A stretch of 40,069 nucleotides of DNA from Candidatus Altimarinota bacterium (GCA_027066455.1 JAMONT010000040.1:1-40069), one strand, 5' to 3'. Shown: positions 9,781 through 19,377, numbered from the stretch's first letter. The notes: generated from the sequence alone by a model not told the origin. Program-made: numbers and translations.

Positions 9781-10860
9781 TTATAGACTTTCCTTTATTG
9801 TCTTTGGATTATTAGAATATTTTATTCATTCTTCTTCAGAAATAACTCATTCTTGTATTAATTCAATCAAATCTTTTTCGAGTAATTGCATTCATTCTCT
9901 ACTTCACATTTGCATTATAGAGGGAATTTGATGTAAATCATTTTCTCTTATCATATTTGAAATAGCTGTTGTATTTATAAGTATTTCTTTTACCATATGA
10001 ACTTTTCAATCTTGCTTTCATTTTAAAAGTCTTTGAGAAAAAATTCAAACTAGTATATCAGCTAACTGCATTCTAACCTGATTTTGAGCATGTGTATCAA
10101 AACTATCAATTACTCTAGAAAGAGTTTGATGAGCAGAACGGGTATGAAGAGTTGAAAAAACTAAATGCCCAGTTTCAGCTAGAGTTAAAGCCATTCAAAT
10201 TTCTTCTGGAGTTCTCATTTCTCAAAATAAAATTACATTAGGAGCTTGTCTCATAGCTCAAGCTAAAGCTGTTTTATAATCTAAAATATCTTTTCATATT
10301 TCTTTTTGTTCAATTAAAGATTTTTTATGTTTATGAATATATTCAACTGGATCTTCAATTGTAATTATATGTTTTGCATAATTTCTATTTATATAATCTA
10401 TCATAGCAGCTAAAGTAGTAGATTTTCAAGAACCAGTTGGTCAAGTTACCAAAACAAGTCATTGTCATCTTTTTGTAACTTCTTTGAAAATTCATGGTAA
10501 ATTCAAATCTTCAATACTTGGAATTTTTCAACTAAGAAGTCTAAAAACAAGCATATAATTTCACATTTGAAAACTTACATTTCATCTAAATCTTCTTCAA
10601 GAAAAAGAAAATGCAAAATCTAAATTTCTAGTTTTAACTAATGTATTATGTTGTTTTTCACTTAAAACAGATTGGGCAAAATCCATAGTATCTCTCCAAG
10701 TCATTTTTTCAATTCCTTCATTTATTGGAGTCAATTCACCTCAAACTTTTATTATAGGATAACTTCAAACAGTTATGAATAAATCAGATCATTCATTATC
10801 AGAAATTAATTGTAAAAGTTGGTTTCTAAGTAAATATTCCTCTTTGATTACTCATTTCAT
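9781..10860 (-). CDS. pilT: PilT-like type IV pilus retraction ATPase
   Basis: 359 residues. It is a hexameric AAA+ motor that retracts type IV pili at the inner face of the membrane. Visible motifs: Walker [15 protein letters not shown], Asp box IEDPVEYIH, Walker [21 protein letters not shown], His box STLHT followed by [12 protein letters not shown], and a PilT-like AIxNMIRE (AISNMIRE) helix near the C-terminus. Two ATG codons are possible (10860 and 10855 out of frame); the first gives the usual N-terminal length. It ends a minus-strand run after the TGP-tailed protein, the VTC protein and the secretion ATPase. The two type IV pilin genes at 34-35 kb are plausible substrates. Confidence 0.92.
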
Positions 10861-10884
10861 ATTTTTTTTTTAATTTTAATTTTT

Positions 10885-11739
10885 TTATACTCTTTTTCTA
10901 TTATACACAAAATATATTCAACTTAAAAGGAAAGTTAAAAGTAAAAGTATAGTAGTTGCTGGTCCAGTATCTGGAGTTTGTTCAGTATTTAAAGCTGTAT
11001 TATTAGTTTCTAAGTTTCCTTCTGTAATTTCATTAATCAAATCAGTATTTTCAGATGTGATACTACTTAATCAAAATTCTTTGTATCAACCATTATTAAA
11101 AGTTATTTCTTCTCACTTACTATTTTTTAATGATAAAACAGTTAGCATATAGGTATTACTATCAACAGTTTCTTTTTCTAAATTAGCAATAATAGAAGTT
11201 ATATTATTTTCATTAGAACCTTTTTTATTAGTAATATTTATTATTTCAAAAAGTTTAAAATCAAAATCTTGACTTTCTAATTCATTTTTAAAATTTAATT
11301 TAATATTATTTTTATCTATAATTGTAATAAAGTCTATACCATTTTCCATAAGTTCTGCATCATTTTTTATTACCTGATTTTCCAATTGTCCAGTTGTAGA
11401 AAATTCTATAGAGGCTTCTGTTCAACTAATTGCAAGTAAATTATATTTAGAATTTATTTGCAAGTCTTCTTTTAATTTAAAATTAATTATTTTATTATCA
11501 TTTTCATCTTTCAAAGCTAAATCAGTTTTTCATTCTCTTAAAACTGTAAAATCTCAATTAACATATCAATCTTTGAAATAAATATATTCTTTAAAATTTA
11601 TTTTTATTTCTTTTTTAGATAAAATTTTTACTTCAGATATTTCATTTTCCAAAGCTTCAATTTTTCAATCTGGATTAGCATTAATATTTACAAATAAAAG
11701 TAAACTTAACACAAAACTAACTAAAATATTATTTTTCAT
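10885..11739 (-). CDS. Secreted surface protein with C-terminal TGP-type sorting signal
   Basis: 284 residues. A signal peptide (MKNNILVSFVLSLLLFVNINA) is followed by a mature region with no recognised family, rich in Asn, Lys and Glu and predicted mostly beta. The C-terminus carries a cell-wall-sorting-like tripartite signal: a QTPDTGP motif, a hydrophobic stretch (TTILLLLTFLLSGIYFVY) and a basic end NRKRV. This is the layout of sortase substrates, with PDTGP in place of LPXTG. It is located 24 bases upstream of pilT and 75 bases downstream of the VTC gene on the same strand, so it may be a surface component of a pilus or secretion locus. Confidence 0.75.
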
Positions 11740-11814
11740 AGGTAACTTTATTATATATATAAATTTTTATACAAACATATTTTAACATATATTTGTGCTT
11801 AAAGCAATTTTTTT

Positions 11815-12597
11815 TTATTTTTTTTCAATTTTATTTATTTTATTAATAGTTTTTTTAAAAACACTAGCCTCTTTTGTAGCTCAAGTATAATAAAGTCAAA
11901 GTCAGTATTTACTACAAGAATTAGCAGATTTTATTCATAATTCTTTTAAGATTTTATGAGATTTAGTATTTTTAGAAGTTGTTTTACTTTCAACAATTAC
12001 AAGGTTTTCTAATTTTTTTTCTTTATTATTAAGAATATTAACTAAATTAATATTAAAATCAATTGTTAATCTTTCATCATTTTTATTACTTACAAAAGTT
12101 ACTCTGTTGTACATAGTTTTTATTTTTGGTTTTAATTCAGGCTCAACTTCATTTTTATAAAAACTTTTCCATAATCAGTTAAAAAAGTCTTTTTGTCATT
12201 CAGACATAGCTCCAGCTTCTGTTACAGGAATTTGATATCTTAATTTTTTTGTTATTCAATTTTCTTTTTGTTTGTATTCAGAAAAAGCAATATTAGAATT
12301 TAAATAAATTCTAGTTCTAAGTTTTGTTCTAGATTTATTTTCTTTTTTATTTATATGTTGTCTATAAAAAAAATAATCATCACTATCCATATAAGTTGAT
12401 TCATATGAAAAAACTTTTATTCATTTTATTTCTAAAATAGAAAAATCTTTTTCTAATTTTTCTAAAAATTTTTCTAATTCTACTTCAGTTAATAAATACT
12501 TTACATCAATTCTATTTTGAAAACTAACACTTACATTAAGTTGTTCTAAACTAATTTGATTAAAATTATTTAATTTATTTTGTAAAGAAATCTTCAT
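11815..12597 (-). CDS. VTC-domain protein
   Basis: 260 residues matching the VTC (polyphosphate polymerase / CYTH-like tunnel) domain. It has RIDVKYLL at the start, YESTYMDSDDYFFYRQH, SRTKLRTRIY, a FSEYKQKE strand, YNRVTFVS...RLTIDF, IVESKT and a closing KYGLGLYYTG. The alternating basic and acidic strands (RIDVKY, KLRTRIY, VESK) are the phosphate- and metal-binding faces of the beta tunnel. In eukaryotes the domain makes polyphosphate; bacterial members are often found beside CotH or secretion genes and are uncharacterised. There are no transmembrane segments here, so it is cytoplasmic. It sits between the secretion ATPase and the TGP-tailed protein on the same strand. Confidence 0.75.
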
Positions 12598-12748
12598 TTT
12601 GTTTTTTTATATAAGTAAAAAATTTATTTAACAAAACAATTTTATCATAAGTTTTTTTTAAAGTCAAAAAAAAACTATTTTTTATATTATTTGAAAACTT
12701 TTTCAAAAAAAATGTTATTTACTTATTAACTAAAATTAATATATTTTT

Positions 12749-15157
12749 TTATCTTCTCCCTTTATTTTTCTTAAACTCCTCTTTTCTTTCCTCCCAAATT
12801 TTTTCTTGAATATCTATTTCTTCTAAAGTTTTTTTAATTTTTTCTTCTACTATTTTTTTTGGTTTTGAATATTTTTCTCTACTTACTGATAAAACTTTTT
12901 CATATCTTTTTTTAAATAAATCTTCTCTTTTAAAATGAGGAGAAAAAGTTCCAGAAGAAAATATTTTTGATGGCATTCATTCTATTAAAAGTTTTGTATA
13001 AATAGAATATTTTTTTAAATTAGTCAAATCTTCCAAAGTTACTCATCAATTAAAAGTATCAACTAATTTTGAAGCATCATCACTTCAAACTTGAAAAGAA
13101 ATAAGAGTTCAAACATTACCAAAAACAGCTCAAGAAACAGCTTCAGACATTTGAGAAATATATTGATTTGCCATAACTAAATTTAATTTATATTTTCTTG
13201 CTTCACTCAAAATAGTTGCAAAAGAATCTGTAGCAAAATTTTGGAATTCATCAACATATAAATAAAAATCTATTCTATCTTTTTCAGGAATATCAGCTCT
13301 AGACATTGCATCTAATTGAAATTTTGTAACTAGCATTGAACCAAGTAAATTAGAAGCATCTTCTCAAATAATTCATTTACTTAAATTTACAATAACAATT
13401 TTTTTATTATCCATGGCCCATCTAAAGGAAAAACTATTTTTTGGTTGTCATAAAATATTTCTTAAAATTGTTGAAGAAAGAAATTGTCCAACTTTATTTA
13501 AAATTGGTCAAACAGATTCTACTTTTTGATTTGGGGCCATTTTTGCAAATTCATGTGTCCAGAATTTTTTTATAATTGGGTCAGTAATTTTATTTACAAC
13601 TTTGTTTCTATAACTATCAGAAGTTAACATTAAAGGAATTGAAATAAGAGTTGTATTTGGATATTCTAAAAGTGCAAATAAAGTATTTCTCAAAATATGC
13701 TCTAATCTTGGTCACCAACTTTCACCAAAAATTCTTTTAAAAATACTTATAATTCCTGAAACAACAACACTTCTATGTTCTGGTTTTACATCTTCAAGCA
13801 TATTAAAAGCAATAGGAGAATTCACATCAGCAGGATCAAAAACTATTACAGAATTAGTTCTAGATTTTGGAACAAATCAAATAACAGTTTCAGCCAAATC
13901 CCCATGTGGGTCAATAACAGCAACTCATCTACCTTTTTTTATATCATCAATAATCATATTTTCAAGCAAAGTAGATTTCCCCATTCAAGTTTTTCAAACT
14001 ATATACATATGTCTTCTTCTATCACTTACTCAAATTCAATATTCTAATTCTTCATTTCTAAAATTTGTAATTCAAATTGGTGTCAAATTATCATTTTCTG
14101 AAAGTAAAGGTAAATCTGTAGGTGGTTCAAAAGTTTTTGCCATAACCCAATTAATCCCCGGAGTTTGTACATGAATTGTAGGTAAATGAACAAGTCAAGC
14201 TAACTCAGAACTACTTAAAATCATATTTCAATTAACATTTCTATTTTTTATTTTATTTTTTTCTTCAGGAGTTGTTAGAAAATCAGAAACAGAAAATTTA
14301 TTATTTTGAGGATTATTAAAAATAGCCAAAGTAGAAAATATTTCTTTTAAATTTTTTTTGGCATTAATTTGAGAATTTCCAGCATAAACCAAATTAATAT
14401 CAACTTCAAAAGCAACTTTAGAAAGTTTTTCATTCACTTGTTCAGGTAAATCATTTTCTTTTTTTTCTAAAGTTTCTCCCTCTCATGTAGGAGAGGGTTG
14501 GGGTGAGGTCTTTGGAACAAATAATCTAAATAAAAAACTAAAAGGAGAAAAAATTCTTCTTAAAATAGTAGGATAAGGGCTTAATAAAAATTTTTTATAA
14601 AATTTTGGGTAACTAGAATTTTCTATTTCAAAAATTTTTTTAGCATTTTTTTTCCATTCTCCATCAGCAATTGGTTTGAAATTTATTTGAAAAAGATTTA
14701 AAGAATTTTCTGTCCCAACTTTATTTAAAGCTGCAGTTATTGAAGAATAAGGGTCTATTCAAGTTTTTAATCATTCTTGTCAAATATTTGCAAAATTTTT
14801 TATAGGATATAAAAAATGTTTTTTTGTACTTATTTTTAATGCTGTAATTTTTGAATTAGGAATTTTAGATAAAAAATTGGAAGTTTCATCTATTTGAATA
14901 TCATTATAATTTGCATAAATTTGGTTTTTAACAAATTCTGCTAAAGAATTTTCTACTATAAAATAAAATTTTATTTTATTTCCAAATTTTGCTATTTCCA
15001 TAGAAAATTCAGGACTTTTATATTCAGATTTCTGGAAAAAAGAAGTATGAATTTTTTCTATAGTATCATGAAAAATAAGCAAAATATGCTCAAAAGCAGC
15101 TGCTCAATTTTCATTATTTTTACTAACAAGAATTTCAAAAATCTTTTTTGTTGTCAT
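12749..15157 (-). CDS. VirD4/HerA-type secretion or conjugation ATPase
   Basis: 802 residues. The first 350 residues are a lineage-specific region without known motifs. Then come Walker A GKTGMGKSTLLENM (near residue 390), DPHGDLAETVI, the TraD/TraG-like block around FKRIFGESWGPRLEHILRNT, and Walker B VDEFQNFATDSFA (near residue 637) followed by the glutamine finger ANQYISQM. This is the coupling-protein type of DNA or protein pumping ATPase (VirD4/TraG with DUF87/HerA). Both Walker A glycines around Thr are TGA. Residues about 215-229 are encoded by a GC-rich palindromic insertion (SPQPSPTGEGE). The likely partners are the T4SS pilin-like protein at 5422-6342 and perhaps the small ORF directly upstream. 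Confidence 0.88.
14474..14511. repeat. GC-rich palindromic element inserted in frame in the secretion ATPase gene
   Basis: CCCTCTC (14478-14484) pairs with GAGAGGG (14491-14497) and is followed by TTGGGGTGAGG. Base composition is unlike everything around it. The same kind of sequence occurs as interspersed repeats in many bacteria; here it stays in frame and is translated as SPQPSPTGEGE. Confidence 0.75.
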
Positions 15158-15219
15158 TTTTTATTAATTAAATTTATACACTATATTATATATTATTTTA
15201 CAAAAAAAGCAAAAAAAAT

Positions 15220-15372
15220 TTATGGAAAAAGAAATTTAAAAATTTCTATAAAAAAACTTTTTATAATTTCAAAATTTATTCAGTTTAAATATAATATTAA
15301 AAATACAAAAGGAATAATAAAAAATCATTCTATAAGTAGAATAAGGCCATTTTTTCTAAAAAAGTTAATCAT
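15220..15372 (-). CDS. Possible small membrane protein upstream of the secretion ATPase
   Basis: 50 residues from an ATG at 15372 to TAA. A basic start (MINFFRKNGL) leads into one long hydrophobic helix (ILLIEGFFIIPFVFLILYL), then an amphipathic FEIIKSFFIEIFKFLFP end. Two glycines are TGA-coded. It lies 62 bases upstream of the ATPase start on the same strand, as small membrane genes of secretion loci often do. There is no recognised family, and short length in AT-rich DNA keeps confidence low. Confidence 0.35.
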
Positions 15373-15441
15373 TTTGTTTTTGTTTTTATTTACTAAAGTT
15401 TTATTTATTTTATGGAAAAATAAAAAATGTAAAAAGTTTTT

Positions 15442-15469
15442 TTGACTTTTTTAGCTTTTCTTATATACT
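15442..15469 (+). promoter_or_regulatory. Promoter of tRNA-His
   Basis: TTGACT (15442-15447), 16-base spacer and TATACT (15464-15469), 36 bases upstream of the tRNA. Both boxes are one base from the sigma-70 consensus. Confidence 0.75.
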
Positions 15470-15505
15470 CCTTATTACTTTTAAAATAAAGTAAAAACTA
15501 TTTAT

Positions 15506-15583
15506 GGTGCCTGTAGTTTAGTTGGTTAGAATATCGGGTTGTGATTCCGAGGGTCGTGGGTTCAAGTCCCATCAGGCACCCCA
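15506..15583 (+). tRNA. tRNA-His (anticodon GTG)
   Basis: Cloverleaf with the extra G-1 (15506) facing C73 (15580), the identity pair of tRNA-His. Acceptor GTGCCTG pairs with CAGGCAC, anticodon GTG lies in TTGTGAT, the T loop is TTCAAGT, and CCA is encoded at 15581-15583. Confidence 0.95.
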
Positions 15584-15669
15584 TTTTTTTAAAAATATAT
15601 TAGTGAATTTTAAAAATTATATAGTGAAAATTTTTTCTAAAAAAAATCAAAAATTTTTACTACTTAACT

Positions 15670-15696
15670 TTTAAGAAATAATTATTTTTTCTTAAA
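15670..15696 (+). promoter_or_regulatory. Dyad in the rpsA leader
   Basis: TTAAGAAA-type arms (TTTAAGAAA at 15670-15678 and TTTCTTAAA at 15688-15696) form a 9-bp stem 67 bases before the rpsA ATG. It could terminate tRNA-His transcription or form an rpsA leader structure. Confidence 0.35.
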
Positions 15697-15762
15697 TACA
15701 AAAAAAGAAATTCTGCTTTTAAGGATTTCATTATTTTATTTTTTTAATTTTTATGTCTAATT

Positions 15763-17031
15763 ATGACAGATAAAAAAGAAATGACTTTGTTTGAAGAGTT
15801 ATTAGAAAAATCTCCTGAGATAAAATATCCAAAAACAAATGAAATTGTTGCTGGAACAGTTATTAAGGTAGAGAAAAAAAATATTTTAGTTGACTTAAAT
15901 GGTCAATTTACAGGTTTGGTAATTTGAAGAGAATTAGGAAATACTGTAGATTTGAAACTTGTTAATTCAGGTGATTCAATTGATGTAATGATTCTGGGTG
16001 ATAATCCTGAAAGAGGTCTTATGATTTTATCTTTAAAAAGAGCTAATCAAATCAAAAGTCTTAATAGTCTTAATGATAAATTTAAATCAGAAGAAATTAT
16101 TACTGTAAGACCAACAGAAGCTAATAAATGAGGTTTACTTGTTGATATTGATGGTTTAAAATGATTTATTCCAGTTTCTCAATTAACTCCTCTGCATTAT
16201 CCTAGAGTTGAATGAGCTGATCCTTCTAAAATTTTAGAACATTTAGAATGATTATTAACTACAGAATTCAAGGTTAAAGTTATTAATGTTGATGAAGGTG
16301 GTAAAAAAATTATTTTCTCTGAAAAAGCTGCTATTCAAGGTCAAAGAACTAAAGCTCTTGAAAAATTGAAAGAAGGTGATGTAGTTGAATGAGTTGTAAG
16401 TTGAATTTTGAGTTATGGTTTATTTGTAACTTTTGATGGTTTAGAATGATTAGTTCATGTTTCTGAAATAGATTGGGGACATGTAAATGATCCTTCAAAA
16501 TTTGCTAAAGTTTGAATGAAAGTTAAAGTTAAAGTTATTTGACTTGATAAAGAAAAAATTTCTCTTTCTATTAAAAAATTACAAGAAAATCCTTGGGATG
16601 TTCTTGCTAGAACTTACAAATTAAATGATACTATAAAAGCTCCTATTTCAAGAATTTCTCAATTTGGTGCATTTGTATCACTTGAATGAGGTATTCAATG
16701 ACTTATACATTTATCTGAAATTTCTCATGGTGTTGTAAAAAATATTAGAGATTTTATAAAAGTATGAGAAGAAGTTGAGGCTAAAATTATTAATTTTGAA
16801 CCTAAAATTAAAAGAATTGGTTTATCTTTAAAAGCTTTACAAAAAGCTCCTTCTAAACCAAAACCAGAAGTTAAAAAAGTTGAAAATAAAAAGGATGAAA
16901 ATAAAAAAGAAGAAAAAGTAGAAAAAAAAGATTCAGCTAAAAAAGTTCCTGCTAAAAAAGCACCAGTTAAAAAAACTCCAGCTAAAAAAGTAGAAAAAAA
17001 AGTTGAAGAAGTTAAAGAAGAAACTAAATAA
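15763..17031 (+). CDS. rpsA: Ribosomal protein S1
   Basis: 422 residues. Four S1 (OB-fold) RNA-binding domains are visible. They start near EIVAGTVIKVEKKNILVDL, EEIITVRPTEANKGGLLVDI, GDVVEGVVSGILSYGLFVTF and DTIKAPISRISQFGAFVSL, each ending in an ILSLK-, SEKA- or SLSIK-like strand. The C-terminal 60 residues are a Lys/Ala/Glu tail (PAKKAPVKKTPAKKVEKK), similar in style to that of the neighbouring S2. S1 feeds mRNA to the 30S subunit; because genes here lack Shine-Dalgarno sequences and start after A-rich tracts, it may be especially important in this organism. TGA is common at motif glycines. An upstream dyad (15670-15696) could be an autoregulatory leader. Confidence 0.93.
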
Positions 17032-17066
17032 TATTTTTGGGAAGTTTTAAAAAACACAAAAATATT
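17030..17066 (+). terminator. Hairpin between rpsA and rpsB
   Basis: AATATTTTTG (17030-17039, overlapping the rpsA stop) pairs perfectly with CAAAAATATT (17057-17066). There is no downstream T run, so it may be only a weak terminator or an mRNA-stabilising structure. Confidence 0.35.
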
Positions 17067-17122
17067 AAAATTAAAAATTTTATTTATAAAATTTTGCTTA
17101 TATTTATAAAAAAACTAAAAAA

Positions 17123-17983
17123 ATGGATAAAAAATTATTAGATAGTATGTTTGCTAATCTTTTACATATTGGTAACAAAACTACATATGTAAATCCTAAA
17201 ATGAATGATTACATTTATGGTGCTGTTAATGGTATACATGTATTAGATTTATCTAAAACTATTACTAGATTAGAAGTTGTAAAAAAAGAATTAGAAACTT
17301 TGTCTAAAGAAGGGAAAAAAATTCTTTTTGTTGCAACTAAATTACAATCAAGAGATGCTTTTGCTGATTTAGCTAAAAAATCTGGACACTATTATGTAAA
17401 TGAAAAATGGGTTCCTGGACTTTTAACTAACTTCAAAACAATTTCTAAAAGAATTGCATATTATATAAAATTATCAACTGATTCTGAAAAAGGTGCTTTT
17501 GATGTTTTAACTAAAAAAGAAAAGGCTAGTAAAATGCTAGAACTTGAAAAATTAGACAGAGTTTTTAGAGGTTTGAAAGAAATGAAAAAATTACCAGATG
17601 CAGTTTTTGTTGCTGATGGAGTTTATGATAAAAAATCTTTAATGGAAGCTAATAAAGTAGGAAAAAAATCTTTTGCTATTTTAAATACAAATGGTGATAT
17701 TGACTTGGTTGATGACTTTATTCCAGCAAGTACAAATTCTGTAAAATCAGTTACTTTTATTGCTGAAGCATTGATTTCTAGTTTACCAAAAGCTTCATCT
17801 TTAAAAGCTCAAGTTAAAAGAACTCCAGTTAAAAAAACTTCAGGAGAACAAGTAAGAAGTCCAAGACCAGAAATTAAAAAAGAAGTAGAAAGAAAAGCTC
17901 CAGCTAAAAAAGTTGAAGATAAAGAAGTAGAAAGAAAGGCTCCAGTTAGAAAAACTGAAACTAAAAAAACTGAAGAAAAATAA
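17123..17983 (+). CDS. rpsB: Ribosomal protein S2
   Basis: 286 residues. S2 motifs: LLHIGNKTTYVNPKMNDYIYG, KEGKKILFVATK, WVPGLLTNFKTI, MKKLPDAVFVADGVYDKK, and IPASTNSVKSVTFIAEAL in place of the usual IPGNDD. From residue 235 it carries an extra Lys/Pro/Glu/Arg tail (KKEVERKAPAKKVEDKEV) absent from standard S2 and resembling the S1 tail. It has no TGA codon at all: every glycine is GGT or GGA, unlike its neighbours. This fits high expression. The start follows an A-rich tract. Confidence 0.95.
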   Translation: MDKKLLDSMFANLLHIGNKTTYVNPKMNDYIYGAVNGIHVLDLSKTITRLEVVKKELETLSKEGKKILFVATKLQSRDAFADLAKKSGHYYVNEKWVPGLLTNFKTISKRIAYYIKLSTDSEKGAFDVLTKKEKASKMLELEKLDRVFRGLKEMKKLPDAVFVADGVYDKKSLMEANKVGKKSFAILNTNGDIDLVDDFIPASTNSVKSVTFIAEALISSLPKASSLKAQVKRTPVKKTSGEQVRSPRPEIKKEVERKAPAKKVEDKEVERKAPVRKTETKKTEEK

Positions 17984-18010
17984 AAAAATTATTTTCTAAA
18001 AACTTAAAAA

Positions 18011-18370
18011 ATGTCAGAAAATGAAAAAAATCAAACTGAAGATTTAACTAATAAAAATAAATTTTATTATGTTTTATCTTTTATTCCTTTTGTAAATTTA
18101 TCAATTCTTTTTTTAGATATTGATAAAGATGAATTATTAAAAAAATTCCTAACTCAAGGGTTAACACTTCTTTTATTGTTTTTTGTTTCAAGTATTATTT
18201 TACCACTTTTTTGGTTGTGATGGTTATGGAAACTAATATTTTTAGCATATTTTATTTTAAGTATATTCTTAGCTTGAAATGCACTTAATTGAAAATATAT
18301 AGATTTATGATTTTTAACTAAAATTTCTGAAATTTTTTGAGGAAAAAAGGAAGATAAAGAAGAAAAATAA
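18011..18370 (+). CDS. DUF4870/Tic20-like membrane protein between rpsB and tsf
   Basis: 119 residues with three hydrophobic segments: YVLSFIPFVNLSILFL, GLTLLLLFFVSSIILPLFWL and LIFLAYFILSIFLAGNAL. The order of a helix, an acidic/basic linker (DIDKDELLKKFLTQG), two helices and a GKYIDLGFLTKISEIF ending matches DUF4870/Tic20-like small membrane proteins, whose role is unknown. It begins 28 bases after rpsB and shares the A-rich start. Its position splits the nearly universal rpsB-tsf pair. It changes from TGA-free to TGA-containing codon use after residue 69. Confidence 0.7.
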
Positions 18371-18408
18371 TCCCTCCCCCTTTCAGGGGACTCCCTTTGT
18401 AAAGGGAG
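18371..18408. repeat. GC-rich double-hairpin element
   Basis: CCCC(18377-18380)/GGGG(18386-18389) and CTCCCTTT(18391-18398)/AAAGGGAG(18401-18408) form two adjacent hairpins directly after the stop at 18370. GC content stands out from the surroundings. It resembles the interspersed palindromic repeats seen in many genomes and may act as a terminator or mRNA end. Confidence 0.65.
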
Positions 18409-18452
18409 AAAAAAGGATAAAAAGATATTTTAATTTTTAACAAAAAAAGATT

Positions 18453-19238
18453 ATGGCAATTACAGCACAAGATGTAAAAGAATTGAGAGAAAGAACTGGT
18501 ATTGGTATGATGGAATGTAAAAAAGCATTAATGTCTACTGATGGAAATATGGAAAAAGCAATTGAAGAATTGAGAAAAAAAGGTTTAGCTAAAGCTGCTA
18601 AAAAAGCTGATAGAGAAACTTTAGAATGAGCAATAAAAATTATTACAAAAGGAAATAAAGCATATATTTTATCTATTAGTTGTGAAACTGATTTTTTAGC
18701 AATTTCTGATAAGTTTAAATCTATGATGTCTGATATGATTAAATTTTTAGAAGAAAATGGTGAAAGTTCAAAAGATTCAGCTCAAGAAAAAATTAATTCT
18801 GATTATGCTTTAGAATTAGGAGAAAATCTTAAAATCAAAGAATATAAAATAGTTGAAGCTGATTCTATTGCTTCTTATGTTCATTCAAATGGAAAATTAG
18901 CTTCTGTGATTTCTGCTAAAGCTGGAACTGATACAGAAAAATTAAAACAAGTTGCTATGCATGTAACAGCTGCTAATCCTGAATATTTAAGAGCAGAAGA
19001 TATTTCTGATGAAATAGTTGAAAAAGAAAAAGCTTTACAATTAGAAATAATGAAAAATGATGAAAAAATGTGAAATAAACCAGAACAAGTTTTAGTAAAA
19101 ATTATTGAAGGTAAAATGTGAAAATTTAAATCTGAAATTTCTTTACTTGAACAAGCTTTTGTTATTGATCCAAATCAAAAAGTTAAAGCTTTTATTTGAG
19201 AAGATACAATTGAAAAGTTTTATAGATTTAGTATATAA
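18453..19238 (+). CDS. tsf: Elongation factor Ts
   Basis: 261 residues. It exchanges GDP for GTP on EF-Tu. The N-terminal UBA-like domain and the TDFV region are clear: [50 protein letters not shown], then [17 protein letters not shown] and a C-terminal [17 protein letters not shown] with [10 protein letters not shown]. It is slightly shorter than E. coli EF-Ts (283). Four TGA glycines (LEGAIKII, MGNKPEQ, KMGKFK, FIGED) are in conserved places. It is followed by a GC-rich hairpin and tRNA-Trp. Confidence 0.95.
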
Positions 19239-19254
19239 AAAAACTATTCCTAAA

Positions 19255-19287
19255 CCCTTTTCCCTTATAGAAGAAAGGGAACAAGGG
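19255..19287 (+). terminator. GC-rich hairpin between tsf and tRNA-Trp
   Basis: CCCTT-TTCCCTT (19255-19266) pairs with AAGGGAA-CAAGGG (19275-19287), about 12 bp with one bulged base. It is the third GC-rich palindrome within 5 kb and probably terminates tsf transcription or marks processing before the tRNA. Confidence 0.5.
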
Positions 19288-19292
19288 AATTT

Positions 19293-19367
19293 ACTTCCAT
19301 ATTTCAACGGTTAGAATGCAGGACTCCAAATCCTGCGATCTAGGTTCGATTCCTAGTGGGGGTGCCA
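19293..19367 (+). tRNA. tRNA-Trp (anticodon CCA)
   Basis: Acceptor ACTTCCA pairs with TGGGGGT (two G-U pairs), anticodon stem CAGGA/TCCTG, loop CTCCAAA giving CCA, T arm CTAGG/CCTAG, discriminator G and encoded CCA. The C at the wobble position reads UGG only, so UGA is not decoded as Trp here, consistent with UGA = Gly. Confidence 0.9.
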
Positions 19368-19377
19368 TTAAAAACAA

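Larger units (their letters stand above)
15158..15505. other. Spacer between the secretion ATPase gene and tRNA-His
   Basis: 348 bases of very AT-rich DNA. It holds a possible 50-codon minus ORF (15220-15372, listed separately) and, at 15442-15469, the tRNA-His promoter. I see no other gene. A plus-strand open frame across 15047-15445 exists but is antisense to the ATPase start and lacks support. Confidence 0.6.

Noticed and set aside
15047-15445. 132-codon plus-strand open frame
   Set aside because: It overlaps the start of the secretion ATPase on the opposite strand, contains no recognisable domain, and the minus-strand gene has TGA-coded conserved motifs.
16725-17057. Minus-strand open frame with repeated STFLAGTF-like segments
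   Set aside because: It is the antisense shadow of the Lys/Ala-rich tail of ribosomal protein S1.
17123-17983. Foreign origin of rpsB because it lacks TGA
   Set aside because: It has the same AT content, A-rich start and K/P/E tail style as neighbouring genes; high expression is the simpler explanation.
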